From Dactylosporangium fulvum (GTDB lineage: Bacteria > Actinomycetota > Actinomycetes > Mycobacteriales > Micromonosporaceae): a stretch of DNA of 64,000 nucleotides. The number at the start of each line of letters is the position of its first letter. Position 1 is the first letter of the stretch. Positions 1 through 8,348 of the stretch are shown here, piece after piece. Under the pieces are notes generated by a model that worked only from the letters and a program-made list of their open reading frames with translations, did no database searches and was not told the DNA's origin. The position numbers and the translations under genes are program-made. The stretch spans positions 9,014,501 to 9,078,500 of the forward strand of contig NZ_CP073720.1 in assembly GCF_025137375.1 (NCBI RefSeq), in the 5' to 3' direction.

Positions 1-340
1 GGAAGCCGTCCTCGCGGGCGCAGAACGCGTCGACCCCGCCGAGGAGCGGTTCGATGTTGCGGAAGCACTCGAAGTCGGTGTCGAGATAGACGCCGCCGTG
101 GGCGAGCAGCAGCTCGTACCGGAAGATGTCGGCCTTCTGCGCCATCGTCGTGGCGGCGTCGAAGGCGGCCTGGTTGACCAGCGGCGGGACGTCCTCCTCC
201 CGCCACAGCCGCAGCGCCCAGTCCGGGTGGTGCCGCGCCCACGTCTCGCCGAACGCCTGCTCGCGGGCGGGTATCGGACCGCCGAACCAGATGCGGTGGA
301 AGACCCTGGGGATGCGCAACTGCTGGAGCACGGCCGTCAT
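1..340 (-). CDS. DXD-type glycosyltransferase (sugar-binding domain), 3' part cut by window edge
   Basis: The minus strand from the ATG at 340 reads into the window edge, giving 113 residues. The protein opens with IPRVFHRIWFGGPIP, then has a W-x(n)-P-x-W-x-LRLW block and a Y-E-LL-x-HGGVYLDTDFEC block. This is the layout of the Gly_transf_sug/DXD family (OCH1- and TcdA-like transferases), in which the LDTD motif binds the nucleotide sugar through a metal. The start overlaps the stop of the upstream glycosyltransferase as ATGA, so the two are co-transcribed and probably translationally coupled. Lying against the flagellar cluster, flagellin or surface glycan modification is a reasonable guess, but the acceptor cannot be read from sequence. 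The C-terminus is outside the window. Confidence 0.8.
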   Translation of the reverse strand, partial: MTAVLQQLRIPRVFHRIWFGGPIPAREQAFGETWARHHPDWALRLWREEDVPPLVNQAAFDAATTMAQKADIFRYELLLAHGGVYLDTDFECFRNIEPLLGGVDAFCAREDGF

Positions 341-2223
341 CGGAAGCTCCCGACCAGGTCACGGGTATGCAGCAGGCGGCGCAGGGAGTCGCTGATCGTG
401 CCGCGCGGCAGCGGGAGGGCGTGCCGGGCCGGGTCGTGGCCGTCGACCGGGGTGAACGAGGCGACCACGTCGCACGCCCGCCACAGGTCGTCGGCGTCGT
501 CGCAGGCGAGCACCTCGACGTTGCCGCTGCCGGTGAACGTGTGGCCCGGGGGCACGCCCACGACCAGTACCGCCGCATCCTCCGGCGCGTCGGCCAACTC
601 CTGCGCCACCTCGCCCAGCAGCGGCGACAACGCGCTGATGCCGACCCGCAACGGCCGGCCCTCCTCCCGGGCGGCCGCCCGGCGGGCGACCAGCAGCCAG
701 CCGAGGCTCGCCTCGATCGAGCTGATCGTCACGAGGTCGGAGTGCAGCCGGTCGAGCAGCGTGCCCTTGCCGTGCGGGTCCGGTAGCTTCCGCAGCGCCT
801 CCAGGGTCGTCGGCCAGTTCGCGGTGAGCAGCCGCAGCCGGGCGTCGGCCCGGCGGGCGAGCTTGCGCGCCGTGGCCTCATACGTGCTGCTGCGGAACAC
901 CGGGTGGGTGCGCAGCGCCGGGTGCCGCTCGGCGAGGTGCGCCCGGGCCTGGCCGACGCGCCCGGCCCGGCGCATCAGCGACAGCGCGTCGAGCCCGATC
1001 CGGACCCGCTGCACGGCGTGCCGGTTGTGCACGACCCGCAGGCCGCGGGGTTTGCCGGCGAGACGGTACGCGAGGTCCGCGTCCTCGGCGAACGAGACCT
1101 CGAAGCGGGTGTCGCCGAGCACCGACCGGCGGATCGTCGAGCGGCCGCCCCAGAACTGGTACCAGTCGCCGACGCTCAGGTGCCGCAGGCCCTCGTGGCT
1201 CATGTAGACCATCCCGCGGAACGCCAGCCAGGCCTCGACGCTGGTGGCGCGGTCGGCGGTCGGGCCGGTCCAGCCGAGGACGGCGTCGACCTCGTCGCCG
1301 TGTTCGAGGTATGTGCGCAGGTGCTCGGCGAGGCAGCGCGGCGCGGGTTCGTCGTCGTCGTCGAGGAAGAACAGGATGTCGCCGCGGCTCGCCTCGATGC
1401 CGGCGTTGCGGGCCTCGCCGAGGCCGACGTTCTGGTCGAGCCGGATGAAGGTGAGGTCGAGCCGGTCCAGGAACGGCAGCACGATCGGCTCGGCGCTCTC
1501 CGCGGACCCGTCGTCGACCACCACCACGTGGAACCGCTCGCGGGGCAGCGTCTGCCGGCACAGCGCGGCGAGACACTCGTGCAACGGCCCCGGCCGCTGG
1601 TACGTGGTGACGACGACGCTCATCGTCAGGTCGGTCTCCGGCGGTTCCAGCTCGCCGGCGAGCTCGCGGTACACGTCGGCCCACCCCTTGCCGGCCCGCG
1701 GGCTGGAGTGGTCGAGGACCGGGCTGCCCGGATCGAGCCAGTCCGCCTGGAGGCCGCGGTGGTCGGCGACACAGACGAGGTCGGCGCGGGTGAACTGGTC
1801 CGCGAGGAAGGCCCGGGCGGACTCCCCGCGCGGCGGCAGCCAGCCGGTGTGGACGCTGGTGACGAGCGGGATGCCGAGCAGCCACACGCGTTCCAGCATC
1901 GCGGCGTCGGCGAGCTCCCCGGCGAGGTGCACGTGGACGGCGTCGACGGGCCGGTCGACGAACAGCTCGGCGAGCAGCCTTTCGGTGGGCGTGTCACCGT
2001 GGAACGGCTCCGGGTCGGCGACGTCGAGCCGGAACTGGCGGACCCCGTGCTCCAGCCCGGTTTCCCGCAGGCCGGGCCGCTCGGCCCGCACCGGCTCGAC
2101 GGTGAGCACGTCCCACCCGCGGGCGGCCACGTGCCGGGCGAGATCGGCGCAGCGACGGAACGCGATGGCGTCGCGGGACGGCAGGATGACAGCGACCGTC
2201 GGTCGGCGTGTGTTGGTCCGCAC
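337..2223 (-). CDS. Two-domain glycosyltransferase (GT4-like N-terminus + GT2)
   Basis: 628 residues from a GTG at 2223 (protein begins RTNTRRPTVAVILPSRD). Upstream in-frame codons reach 2412, but they enter the flagellar promoter region and have low-complexity content, so I prefer the inner GTG. Residues 1-190 look like the nucleotide-binding half of a GT-B (GT4-type) enzyme. Residues ~201-430 form a classical GT2 domain: MSVVVTTYQRP at the start, VVVVDDGS, NAGIEASRGDILFFLDDDDE (metal/UDP-sugar site), then a D-AD-Y-R acceptor region. The last ~120 residues are not recognised. The stop overlaps the start of the next glycosyltransferase. It is divergent from flgB. A role in flagellin or cell-surface glycosylation is inferred from position only. 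Confidence 0.82.
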   Translation of the reverse strand: MRTNTRRPTVAVILPSRDAIAFRRCADLARHVAARGWDVLTVEPVRAERPGLRETGLEHGVRQFRLDVADPEPFHGDTPTERLLAELFVDRPVDAVHVHLAGELADAAMLERVWLLGIPLVTSVHTGWLPPRGESARAFLADQFTRADLVCVADHRGLQADWLDPGSPVLDHSSPRAGKGWADVYRELAGELEPPETDLTMSVVVTTYQRPGPLHECLAALCRQTLPRERFHVVVVDDGSAESAEPIVLPFLDRLDLTFIRLDQNVGLGEARNAGIEASRGDILFFLDDDDEPAPRCLAEHLRTYLEHGDEVDAVLGWTGPTADRATSVEAWLAFRGMVYMSHEGLRHLSVGDWYQFWGGRSTIRRSVLGDTRFEVSFAEDADLAYRLAGKPRGLRVVHNRHAVQRVRIGLDALSLMRRAGRVGQARAHLAERHPALRTHPVFRSSTYEATARKLARRADARLRLLTANWPTTLEALRKLPDPHGKGTLLDRLHSDLVTISSIEASLGWLLVARRAAAREEGRPLRVGISALSPLLGEVAQELADAPEDAAVLVVGVPPGHTFTGSGNVEVLACDDADDLWRACDVVASFTPVDGHDPARHALPLPRGTISDSLRRLLHTRDLVGSFR

Positions 2224-2397
2224 ACGGTCCCCATCGGCACCCGTCCGGCATCGTTGAGGAAACCGCGTCACACCCCCGCCGAGGCTGCCGCGTCGGTCAC
2301 GGCGAGCGCCGCCCGGTGGGGTTTTTCGGGGTTTCTCCCTGACACCCGTGACGGGTGAGGCGAAAGCCCGGAACTGCCACCGACCTGCCCCCGACCG

Positions 2398-2426
2398 GCA
2401 ACCAAGCGGCAACCAAGCGGCACACC
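2398..2426 (+). promoter_or_regulatory. TcrA-box-like 11-bp tandem repeat upstream of flgB
   Basis: The 11-mer GCAACCAAGCG occurs at 2398-2408 and 2409-2419, followed by a weaker third half-site GCACACC at 2420-2426. The 7+4 spacing is that of the TcrA box as I recall it from Actinoplanes missouriensis (GCA[A/C]CCG-n4-GCA[A/C]CCG), with the last G replaced by A. It ends 7 bases before the -35 element of the flgB promoter, a normal place for an activator site. Binding is inferred. Confidence 0.55.
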
Positions 2427-2433
2427 GAACTGC

Positions 2434-2459
2434 CTCAACATGCGGCCCCGGGCGCCGAT
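2434..2459 (+). promoter_or_regulatory. sigma-28 (FliA/WhiG-type) promoter of flgB operon
   Basis: CTCA at 2434-2437, a 16-nt spacer and GCCGAT at 2454-2459. This matches the general sigma-28 -10 element (GCCGATAA) and the CTCA-type -35 I recall for Actinoplanes FliA promoters. The expected start point near 2466 gives a leader of about 64 nt to the flgB GTG. Confidence 0.65.
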
Positions 2460-2529
2460 GTGCCCGACGAGCAAGGATCGCTCATCAGTTGCGCCATGGA
2501 CCGGCGACACACCGACGGGAGTCCGGTCT

Positions 2530-2871
2530 GTGTTCGAAGACGTCACGTCGGTCACCCTGCACAGCGCCCTCACCGGGCTGGCCAGGCGGCAGCGGGTGAT
2601 CGCCGACAACATCGCCAACATCGAGACGCCGGGGTTCCTCGCCGGCAGGGTCCAGTTCGAGGACGCGTTGCGCACCGCGGTCGAGGCGGGTGAGCCCGGC
2701 AGCGCGCCCGTCAGGGTGGCCAGATCGCTGGAGCCGACCCGCGAGAACGGCAACAACGTGAACCTCGACCGCGAGGTGCTCTCGAACGTCGACACGGGCC
2801 TGCGGTACCAGACGATGCTGCGCGCCACCGACGACAAGTTCGTCCTGCTGCGCACCGCGATCAGGGGTTGA
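2530..2871 (+). CDS. flgB: Flagellar basal-body rod protein FlgB
   Basis: 113 residues of the proximal rod subunit, exported through the flagellar type III gate and assembled onto FliF/FliE. The protein reads FEDVTSVTLHSALTGLARRQ and then VIADNIANIETPGF, the N-terminal rod/hook signature with the N-N-IAN-x-x-TPG core. It ends with a TD-KF-LLRTAIRG amphipathic helix that packs in the rod. I chose GTG 2530 because GGGAG lies 9 bases upstream and because longer in-frame starts (2440) would overlap the sigma-28 promoter. First gene of the long flagellar operon. Its stop overlaps a possible TTG of flgC, and the flgC ATG follows at once. Confidence 0.92.
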   Translation: MFEDVTSVTLHSALTGLARRQRVIADNIANIETPGFLAGRVQFEDALRTAVEAGEPGSAPVRVARSLEPTRENGNNVNLDREVLSNVDTGLRYQTMLRATDDKFVLLRTAIRG

Positions 2872-2873
2872 TC

Positions 2874-3278
2874 ATGACCATCTTCAGCGCGATCGGCATC
2901 GCCGGCACCGGCGTGACCGTCTACCGAAAGTGGCTGGACGCCGTCGCGGACAACGTCGCGAACATCAACGACGCGGTGTCCACGAACGGCGACGTGTTCC
3001 GGGCACGGTACGTGCAGGCGCAGGCCGTCGGCTACGGATCGGGCGAGGGCGGGGCGGTCGTGGCCGGCACCGCGCTCGGCGACGCCAAGGGCCGGCTGGT
3101 GTACGAGCCGGAGAACCCCCTCGCCGACCGCGAGGGCTACGTGAAGTACCCCAGCATCGACCTCGGCTCGCAGATGACCCAAATGATCATGGCGCAGCGG
3201 GCCTACCAGGCGAACCTGACCGTCGTGGACCGCGCCAAGGACGCGTACCAGGCGGCGATCCAGATCGGGAAGGGCTGA
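2874..3278 (+). CDS. flgC: Flagellar basal-body rod protein FlgC
   Basis: 134 residues, proximal rod subunit partnering FlgB. Visible are the N-terminal rod motif (WLDAVADNVANIND), the central EPENPLADREGYVKYPSIDL block typical of FlgC, and the C-terminal MTQMIMAQRAYQANL helix shared by rod and hook proteins. ATG 2874 is preferred over the TTG at 2868, because AGGGG (2863-2867) sits 6 bases before the ATG. The 'NDAVSTNGD' stretch replaces the more usual 'NTTRT..G.PYRR' in the rod signature, a modest divergence common in actinobacterial versions. Co-operonic with flgB and fliE. Confidence 0.93.
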   Translation: MTIFSAIGIAGTGVTVYRKWLDAVADNVANINDAVSTNGDVFRARYVQAQAVGYGSGEGGAVVAGTALGDAKGRLVYEPENPLADREGYVKYPSIDLGSQMTQMIMAQRAYQANLTVVDRAKDAYQAAIQIGKG

Positions 3279-3283
3279 TCCCC

Positions 3284-3604
3284 GTGTCCATCGACGCGAT
3301 CGCTCCCATCGGGGCCGTCTCCGGCCTGTCCCCCGTCACCGCCTCGTCCGGCAGCAACGGCGAGACCGGCGGCACCGCCGGCGGCGCGGACTTCGGCGCG
3401 ATGGTGGCGCAGGGCCTGCAGCGGCTCCAGCAGGTCCAGGACACCGCCGACGGGCTGGCCGTCCAGGCCGCCACCGGCCGGCTCACCGACGTGCACGACT
3501 ACATGATCGCGGCGACCCAGGCGAGCCTCGCGACGAGCCTCGCCGCCGCCGTGCGCAACCGCGCCCTCGAGTCGTTCAACGAGATCATGAGGATGCAGGC
3601 CTGA
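3284..3604 (+). CDS. fliE: Flagellar MS-ring/rod adapter FliE
   Basis: 106 residues from GTG 3284, 5 bases after flgC. The first ~40 residues are Gly/Ser/Thr-rich. The C-terminal part has the conserved FliE ending: DVHDYMIAATQASLATSLAAAVRNRALESFNEIMRMQ in outline (V-x-x-A-x-L-A-x-x-L-x-x-AVRN...Y/FxEIMRMQ). FliE joins the MS ring to the FlgB/C rod and is one of the first exported substrates. The stop TGA overlaps the fliF ATG (TGATG at 3602-3606), so translation is coupled. Confidence 0.92.
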   Translation: MSIDAIAPIGAVSGLSPVTASSGSNGETGGTAGGADFGAMVAQGLQRLQQVQDTADGLAVQAATGRLTDVHDYMIAATQASLATSLAAAVRNRALESFNEIMRMQA

Positions 3605-5223
3605 TGCGCGAACGGCTCACCGCGCTCGGCCGCCGTGGCGCCGACGGCTGGAAGTCGTTCACGCCGGGACAGAAGGCGGTCACCGTCGTCGCCGTGCTGG
3701 CGCTGGCCATCGGCGGGTACTTCTTCGCGACGTGGGCGGGCAAGCCCCCGATGACCCCGCTGTTCTCGAACCTGCAGGCCGCGGACGCGAGTGCGATCGT
3801 CGACCGGCTCAACGCCGAGGGCGTGACGTACTCCATCACCGACGGCGGCAGCACCATCATGGTGCCCAACGACCAGGTCTATGCCCTGCGCATCTCGATG
3901 AGCGGCGCCGGCCTGCCCGCCGCGGGCGACGCCGGCTACTCCCTGCTCGACAAGCAGGGCGTCATGACGAGCGAGTTCATGCAGCAGGTGACCTACCGGC
4001 GGGCGCTGGAAGGCGAGCTGGGCAAGACGATCCAGTCGATCGACGGCGTCAACGCGGCGACGGTACATCTGGCGATCCCGCAGAAGGACGTCTTCACCGA
4101 CGAGCAGCAGCCGCCGACCGCGTCGGTGCTCGTGGACACCGGCACCAAGCCGCTCTCCGGCGACAAGGTGACCTCGATCGTCCACCTCGTGTCCTCCAGC
4201 GTCGAAGGGATGGAGCCGAACGCGGTCACCGTCGTCGGCGCCAACGGCAAGGTCCTGTCGAGCTCCGGCGACAGCGGCGGCGCAACGGGAGCGGACGGCG
4301 CCGCCGGTCTGACCACCGCGTACGAGCAACGGCTCAACAACGCGCTGCAGAACATGCTCGACACCGTCGTCGGGCCGGGGCACTCGGTCGTCAACGTCAC
4401 CGCCGACCTGGACTTCGACAACACCGAGACGAAGACGCAGCGGTACGTCGCGGATCCGGCCGTACCGCCGCTGTCGGAGTCGAAGAAGTCGGAGCAGTAC
4501 ACGGGCGGCAACGGCACCCCGGTCGGGGGTGTGCTCGGGCCGGACAACATCCAGGTCCCCAACGGCACCGGTGCCGGCGGCGACGGGCAGTACCAGCAGA
4601 CGACGGAGACCCGCAACAACGCGGTCGGCATGGTCACCGAGACCCGCAAGTCGGCCCCGGGCGCGGTGAAGAAGCTCGCCGTGGCGGTCATCGTCGACAG
4701 CTCGAAGGCGCGGATCGACGAGGCGCAGTTGCAGCAACTGGTGTCCTCGGCGGTCGGGCTCGACGCGACCCGCGGAGACCAGATCGCGGTCAGCTCGATG
4801 GCCTTCGACACCAGCGCCGCCGAGGCCGAGCAGAACGCGCAGGCGGAGGCCGCCAAGCAGCAGCAGGCGGAGGTGCGGCAGCAGTACGTCCAGATGGGCG
4901 CGATCGTCCTCGCGCTGCTGATCCTGCTGATCGTGGCCGCGCTCCGGCAGCGCAAGAAGCGCAAGGCGGAGAAGCTGAAGCTCACCGAGGAGCAGAACGC
5001 CGCGCTGGAGGAGATGCAGGCCGCGATCGAGGCGGCCCGCGCGAAGCTCGCGCTGGAAGGCGGCGGCGGCCCGGGCGGGGCCCCCGCGCTGGAGGGCGGC
5101 GGCGCGCCGGGCGACGAGTTCGACCGCGACGGCCGCTTCCGCGACCTGACGACCATGGTCGAGAAGCAGCCCGACGAGGTGGCGCAACTGCTGCGCGGCT
5201 GGCTCGCGGACCGGCGTGGGTAG
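3604..5223 (+). CDS. fliF: Flagellar MS-ring protein FliF
   Basis: 539 residues, inner-membrane MS-ring subunit on which the motor and export gate are built. Membrane helix 1 is at ~25-45 (VTVVAVLALAIGGYFF) and helix 2 at ~433-453 (IVLALLILLIVAAL), followed by a basic patch. Between them lie the secretin-like ring-building motifs (LFSNLQAADASAIVDRLNAEGV; LPAAGDAGYSLLDKQ; RALEGELGKTIQSIDGVNAATVHLAIP). The last 30 residues (FRDLTTMVEKQPDEVAQLLRGWL) are the FliG-binding tail. Gly/Thr-rich low-complexity segments interrupt the periplasmic part. Start ATG 3604 overlaps the fliE stop. Confidence 0.96.
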   Translation: MRERLTALGRRGADGWKSFTPGQKAVTVVAVLALAIGGYFFATWAGKPPMTPLFSNLQAADASAIVDRLNAEGVTYSITDGGSTIMVPNDQVYALRISMSGAGLPAAGDAGYSLLDKQGVMTSEFMQQVTYRRALEGELGKTIQSIDGVNAATVHLAIPQKDVFTDEQQPPTASVLVDTGTKPLSGDKVTSIVHLVSSSVEGMEPNAVTVVGANGKVLSSSGDSGGATGADGAAGLTTAYEQRLNNALQNMLDTVVGPGHSVVNVTADLDFDNTETKTQRYVADPAVPPLSESKKSEQYTGGNGTPVGGVLGPDNIQVPNGTGAGGDGQYQQTTETRNNAVGMVTETRKSAPGAVKKLAVAVIVDSSKARIDEAQLQQLVSSAVGLDATRGDQIAVSSMAFDTSAAEAEQNAQAEAAKQQQAEVRQQYVQMGAIVLALLILLIVAALRQRKKRKAEKLKLTEEQNAALEEMQAAIEAARAKLALEGGGGPGGAPALEGGGAPGDEFDRDGRFRDLTTMVEKQPDEVAQLLRGWLADRRG

Positions 5224-5234
5224 GGCGGTGATTC

Positions 5235-6245
5235 ATGACCACGGGTGAGATGACGGGTCTGCGCAAGGCCGCCATCCTGCTCGTGCAGATGGGCAAGGAC
5301 GACGCCGCCAAGATCATGGCGCACCTCCGGGAGGCCGAGGTCGAGGAGCTCACCGCCGAGATCGTGCGCCTGGGCCAGATCGAGGTCGACGTCGCCGACA
5401 CGGTGCTCGCGGAGTTCCACGACATGGCGACCGGCCACAAGTACGTGGGCCAGGGCGGCATGGACTTCGCCCGGGATCTGCTGGAGGCGTCGCTCGGCCG
5501 GGAGCGGGCCGGCGAGATCGTCGACCGGCTGAACACCGTCTTCCTGGACGTGCCGTTCGGGTTCCTGACCCAGGCGGATCCGCGGCAGCTGCTGTCGTTC
5601 CTCCAGGACGAGCACCCGCAGACGATCGCCCTCGTGCTCGCGCACATGACCGCGACCCAGGCGTCGCAGATCCTCTCCGGCCTCTCGCCGGAGCTCCAGG
5701 CCGACGTGGCGCACCGGATCGCGGTCATGGACCGCACCTCGCCCGACATCATCCGCCAGGTCGAGGCGACGCTGGAGCGCAAGATGTCGTCGGTGCTCCA
5801 GCCCAACGACCTGTCCAACGTCGGCGGCCTGGAGCCGCTGGTCGAGATCATCAACCGGACCGACCGGGCCACCGAGCGGCTCATCCTGGAGGGCCTCGCC
5901 GGGCGCAATCCGGAGCTCGCCGAGGAGATCCGGTCGAAGATGTTCATGTTCGAGGACATCGTGTCCCTCGACGACCGCTCCATCCAGCTCGTGCTGCGCC
6001 AGGTCGAGACCAACGACCTCGCCACCGCGCTCAAGGGCGTGCGCGAGGAGGTCCGCCAGAAGGTCATGAAGAACCTCTCGGAGCGGGCCTCGGAGAACCT
6101 CGCCGACGAGATCGAGATGCTCGGCCCGGTGCGCCTGCGCACCGTCGAGGAGTCGCAGGCCAAGATCGTCCAGGCCATCCGCACCCTGGAGGAGTCCGGA
6201 CAGATCGTGATCCGCAGGGGCGATGACGATGAGTTCGTCGGCTGA
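5235..6245 (+). CDS. fliG: Flagellar motor switch protein FliG
   Basis: 336 residues of the rotor protein that turns ion flow at MotA/B into torque. The N-terminal FliF-binding domain is LRKAAILLVQMGKDDAAKI; the middle domain carries the EHPQTIALVLAHM motif that contacts FliM; the C-terminal torque helix reads FEDIVSLDDRSIQLVLRQV, holding the charged residues that face the stator. The start ATG 5235 has GGGCGG-rich sequence upstream. The end overlaps fliH by 23 bases. Confidence 0.96.
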   Translation: MTTGEMTGLRKAAILLVQMGKDDAAKIMAHLREAEVEELTAEIVRLGQIEVDVADTVLAEFHDMATGHKYVGQGGMDFARDLLEASLGRERAGEIVDRLNTVFLDVPFGFLTQADPRQLLSFLQDEHPQTIALVLAHMTATQASQILSGLSPELQADVAHRIAVMDRTSPDIIRQVEATLERKMSSVLQPNDLSNVGGLEPLVEIINRTDRATERLILEGLAGRNPELAEEIRSKMFMFEDIVSLDDRSIQLVLRQVETNDLATALKGVREEVRQKVMKNLSERASENLADEIEMLGPVRLRTVEESQAKIVQAIRTLEESGQIVIRRGDDDEFVG

Positions 6246-7029
6246 CTACGAGCCGGCCTTCCCACCGCCGCCGCAGAAGCGGCCGGGCAAGCCGCGGCCG
6301 GCCTTCCCGCCGCCGCCACCGCCGCCCGTGACCCCGGCGACGCGGGCGTTCCCGCCACCGGAGCAGCCGGCGACGGTACGGTTCGGCGAGCACGTCCTGC
6401 GCGACGACCGCGCCGGTGCGGCCCCGTCGGCCCGGTTCGACGTCGACCTCAGCGAGCGGGAGACGCTGCCGCCCGACCTCGTCGCCCGGATGCGCGCCGA
6501 GGCGGAGGCCGTCGGATACGCCGCGGGCTGGGCGCAGGGCCGCCGGGAGGCGCAGGCCAGCGCCGCCGCCGAGGCCGAACGGATGGCCACCGAGGCGGCG
6601 GAGGTCGCCGAGATGCACCGCCGCCGGGTCGACCGGGCCCTGAAGGCGCTCGGCGCCGCCGCCGAAGCCCTCGAGCACCGCGCCGTGCCCGCCGCGCACG
6701 ACATCGAGGCGCAGATCGTCGAGTCCGCGTTCGCGCTCGCCGAGGCGGTGCTCGGCCGCGAACTGCGCACCGCCGCCGAGCCGGGCCGGGAGGCGCTCAC
6801 GCGGGCCCTCGCGCTCGCGCCGGCGGCAAGTCCGGTGACCGTACGGCTCAACCCGGCCGACCGGCTGACGATTGGCCGTACGGAACTGGTCATGGACGGC
6901 CGCACGGTGACCCTCGTGGAGGACCCGGCCCTCCAGCCGGGCGACGCCGTGGCGGTGTGCGAGGCCACGACGATCGACGCGCGGCTGGGGCCGGCGCTCG
7001 AGCGGGTGCGGGAGGTACTCGAGCAGTGA
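6223..7029 (+). CDS. fliH: Flagellar export ATPase regulator FliH
   Basis: 268 residues. Residues 1-45 are Pro/Phe-rich (repeated FPPPP-like), 80-150 are an Ala/Glu-rich coiled coil with GxxxG-like spacing, and the C-terminal ~110 residues resemble the FliH/HrpE/V-ATPase-E domain (IVESAFALAEAVLGRELR; VTVRLNPAD; LVEDPALQPGDAVAV). FliH holds FliI off the membrane and delivers it to the gate. Two starts are close together (ATG 6223 and 6229), and both overlap fliG. The stop overlaps fliI's GTG (GTGA). Confidence 0.88.
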   Translation: MTMSSSADYEPAFPPPPQKRPGKPRPAFPPPPPPPVTPATRAFPPPEQPATVRFGEHVLRDDRAGAAPSARFDVDLSERETLPPDLVARMRAEAEAVGYAAGWAQGRREAQASAAAEAERMATEAAEVAEMHRRRVDRALKALGAAAEALEHRAVPAAHDIEAQIVESAFALAEAVLGRELRTAAEPGREALTRALALAPAASPVTVRLNPADRLTIGRTELVMDGRTVTLVEDPALQPGDAVAVCEATTIDARLGPALERVREVLEQ

Positions 7030-8348
7030 CACTGACATCGGCGCTGCAACAACGACTCGCGGCGGCCCGGCAGGCCGCACATCCCCGCGTGACCGGCCGG
7101 GTCAGCTCGATCGTCGGCCTGTCCGTCACCGTGACCGGGGTCGAGGGCCGCGTCGGCGACCTGGTCGAGATCGGCGACCCCGAGCGGATGCCGCCGGTGC
7201 CCGCCGAGGTCGTGTCCATCGAGGGCGACCGGCTCGCCTGCCTGCCGCTCGGCCCGCTCACCGGGATCGGGGCCGGCAGCCCGGTGCGAAGCACCGGCGG
7301 GCCGCTGCGGATCGCCGTCGGCGAACAGCTGCGCGGCCGCGTGCTCGACGGGCTCGGCCGACCGATGGACGGCGGGCCCGCGCTCTTCGGCCTCGAACAG
7401 GTCTCCGTCGAGAACGATGCGCCCGACGCCCTCGCCCGCGGCCGGGTCCAGGAGCCGCTGTCGCTCGGCGTACGCGCCCTCGACACCCTCGTGCCGTGCG
7501 GCCGGGGCCAGCGCGTCGGCATCTTCGCCGGCAGCGGTGTCGGCAAGAGCAGCCTGATGTCGATGATCACCCGTGGTACCGACGCCGAGATCTCGGTGAT
7601 CGGGCTGGTCGGCGAACGCGGCCGCGAGGTCCGCGAGTTCATCGAGAACGACCTCGGCCCCGAGGGCCTGGCCCGCTCGGTCGTGGTGATCGCGACCTCC
7701 GACCAGCCGCCGCTCGTCCGCCTGCGGGCGGGCTTCGTCGCGACCCGCATCGCGGAGTTCTTCCGCGACGGCGGCGCCGACGTGCTACTGCTCATGGACA
7801 GCCTCACGCGGACCGCGATGGCGCAGCGCGAGGTCGGCCTGTCCGCCGGCGAGCCGCCCGCGACACGCGGCTATCCGCCGAGCGTCTTCGCACTGCTGCC
7901 GCGCCTCCTCGAGCGCGCGGGACCGGCGCCGGTCGGCAGCATCACCGGCCTCTACACGGTGCTCGTCGAGGGCGACGACCACAACGAGCCGATCGCCGAC
8001 GCGGCCCGGTCCATCCTGGACGGTCACATCACCCTCGACCGGCGGCTGGCCACATCCGGCCACTTCCCCAGCATCGACGTGCTGGAGTCGGTGTCCCGGG
8101 TCGCCAACGCGGTCACGACCCGCGAGCAGCGCGCGAACGCGACCGCGCTGCGGCGCATGCTGGCCGCCCACCGCGACGTGCGCGAACTGGTCGAGATCGG
8201 CGCGTACGTCCCGGGCACCAACCCCGACGCGGACCGCGCGCGCCAGCTGTGGCCGCAGATCAACGACTTCCTCCGGCAGGACATGGACGACACCACCCCG
8301 GCGCCCCGGGCGTGGGAGATGCTCGACGCACTGGTGGCGGGTGGCTGA
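7026..8348 (+). CDS. fliI: Flagellum-specific ATPase FliI
   Basis: 440 residues from GTG 7026 (overlapping the fliH stop). Soluble hexameric ATPase of the flagellar export apparatus, related to F1-beta. Walker A is AGSGVGKS at ~168-175, Walker B is DVLLLMDSLTR at ~252-262, the family signature GYPPSVFALLPRLLERAG follows, and the catalytic glutamate lies in VGERGREV. Length is normal. The longer in-frame reading from 6957 lies inside fliH and is not used. The stop overlaps the ATG of fliJ. Confidence 0.96.
   Translation: MTLTSALQQRLAAARQAAHPRVTGRVSSIVGLSVTVTGVEGRVGDLVEIGDPERMPPVPAEVVSIEGDRLACLPLGPLTGIGAGSPVRSTGGPLRIAVGEQLRGRVLDGLGRPMDGGPALFGLEQVSVENDAPDALARGRVQEPLSLGVRALDTLVPCGRGQRVGIFAGSGVGKSSLMSMITRGTDAEISVIGLVGERGREVREFIENDLGPEGLARSVVVIATSDQPPLVRLRAGFVATRIAEFFRDGGADVLLLMDSLTRTAMAQREVGLSAGEPPATRGYPPSVFALLPRLLERAGPAPVGSITGLYTVLVEGDDHNEPIADAARSILDGHITLDRRLATSGHFPSIDVLESVSRVANAVTTREQRANATALRRMLAAHRDVRELVEIGAYVPGTNPDADRARQLWPQINDFLRQDMDDTTPAPRAWEMLDALVAGG

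Larger units (their letters stand above)
2224..2529. other. Divergent intergenic region between glycosyltransferase and flgB
   Basis: About 306 bases between the GTG of the minus-strand glycosyltransferase and the GTG of flgB. It contains an 11-bp tandem repeat (2398-2426), a sigma-28-type promoter (2434-2459) and the flgB ribosome site GGGAG at 2516-2520. The short reading frames that cross it have no gene-like content. Confidence 0.7.

Noticed and set aside
2440..2529. Longer flgB start at ATG 2440
   Set aside because: It would overlap the sigma-28 promoter and add residues that no FlgB has; GTG 2530 has GGGAG upstream.
3499..5187. 562-residue minus-strand frame opposite fliF
   Set aside because: Leu/Arg/Gly-rich shadow of fliF codons, no motif.
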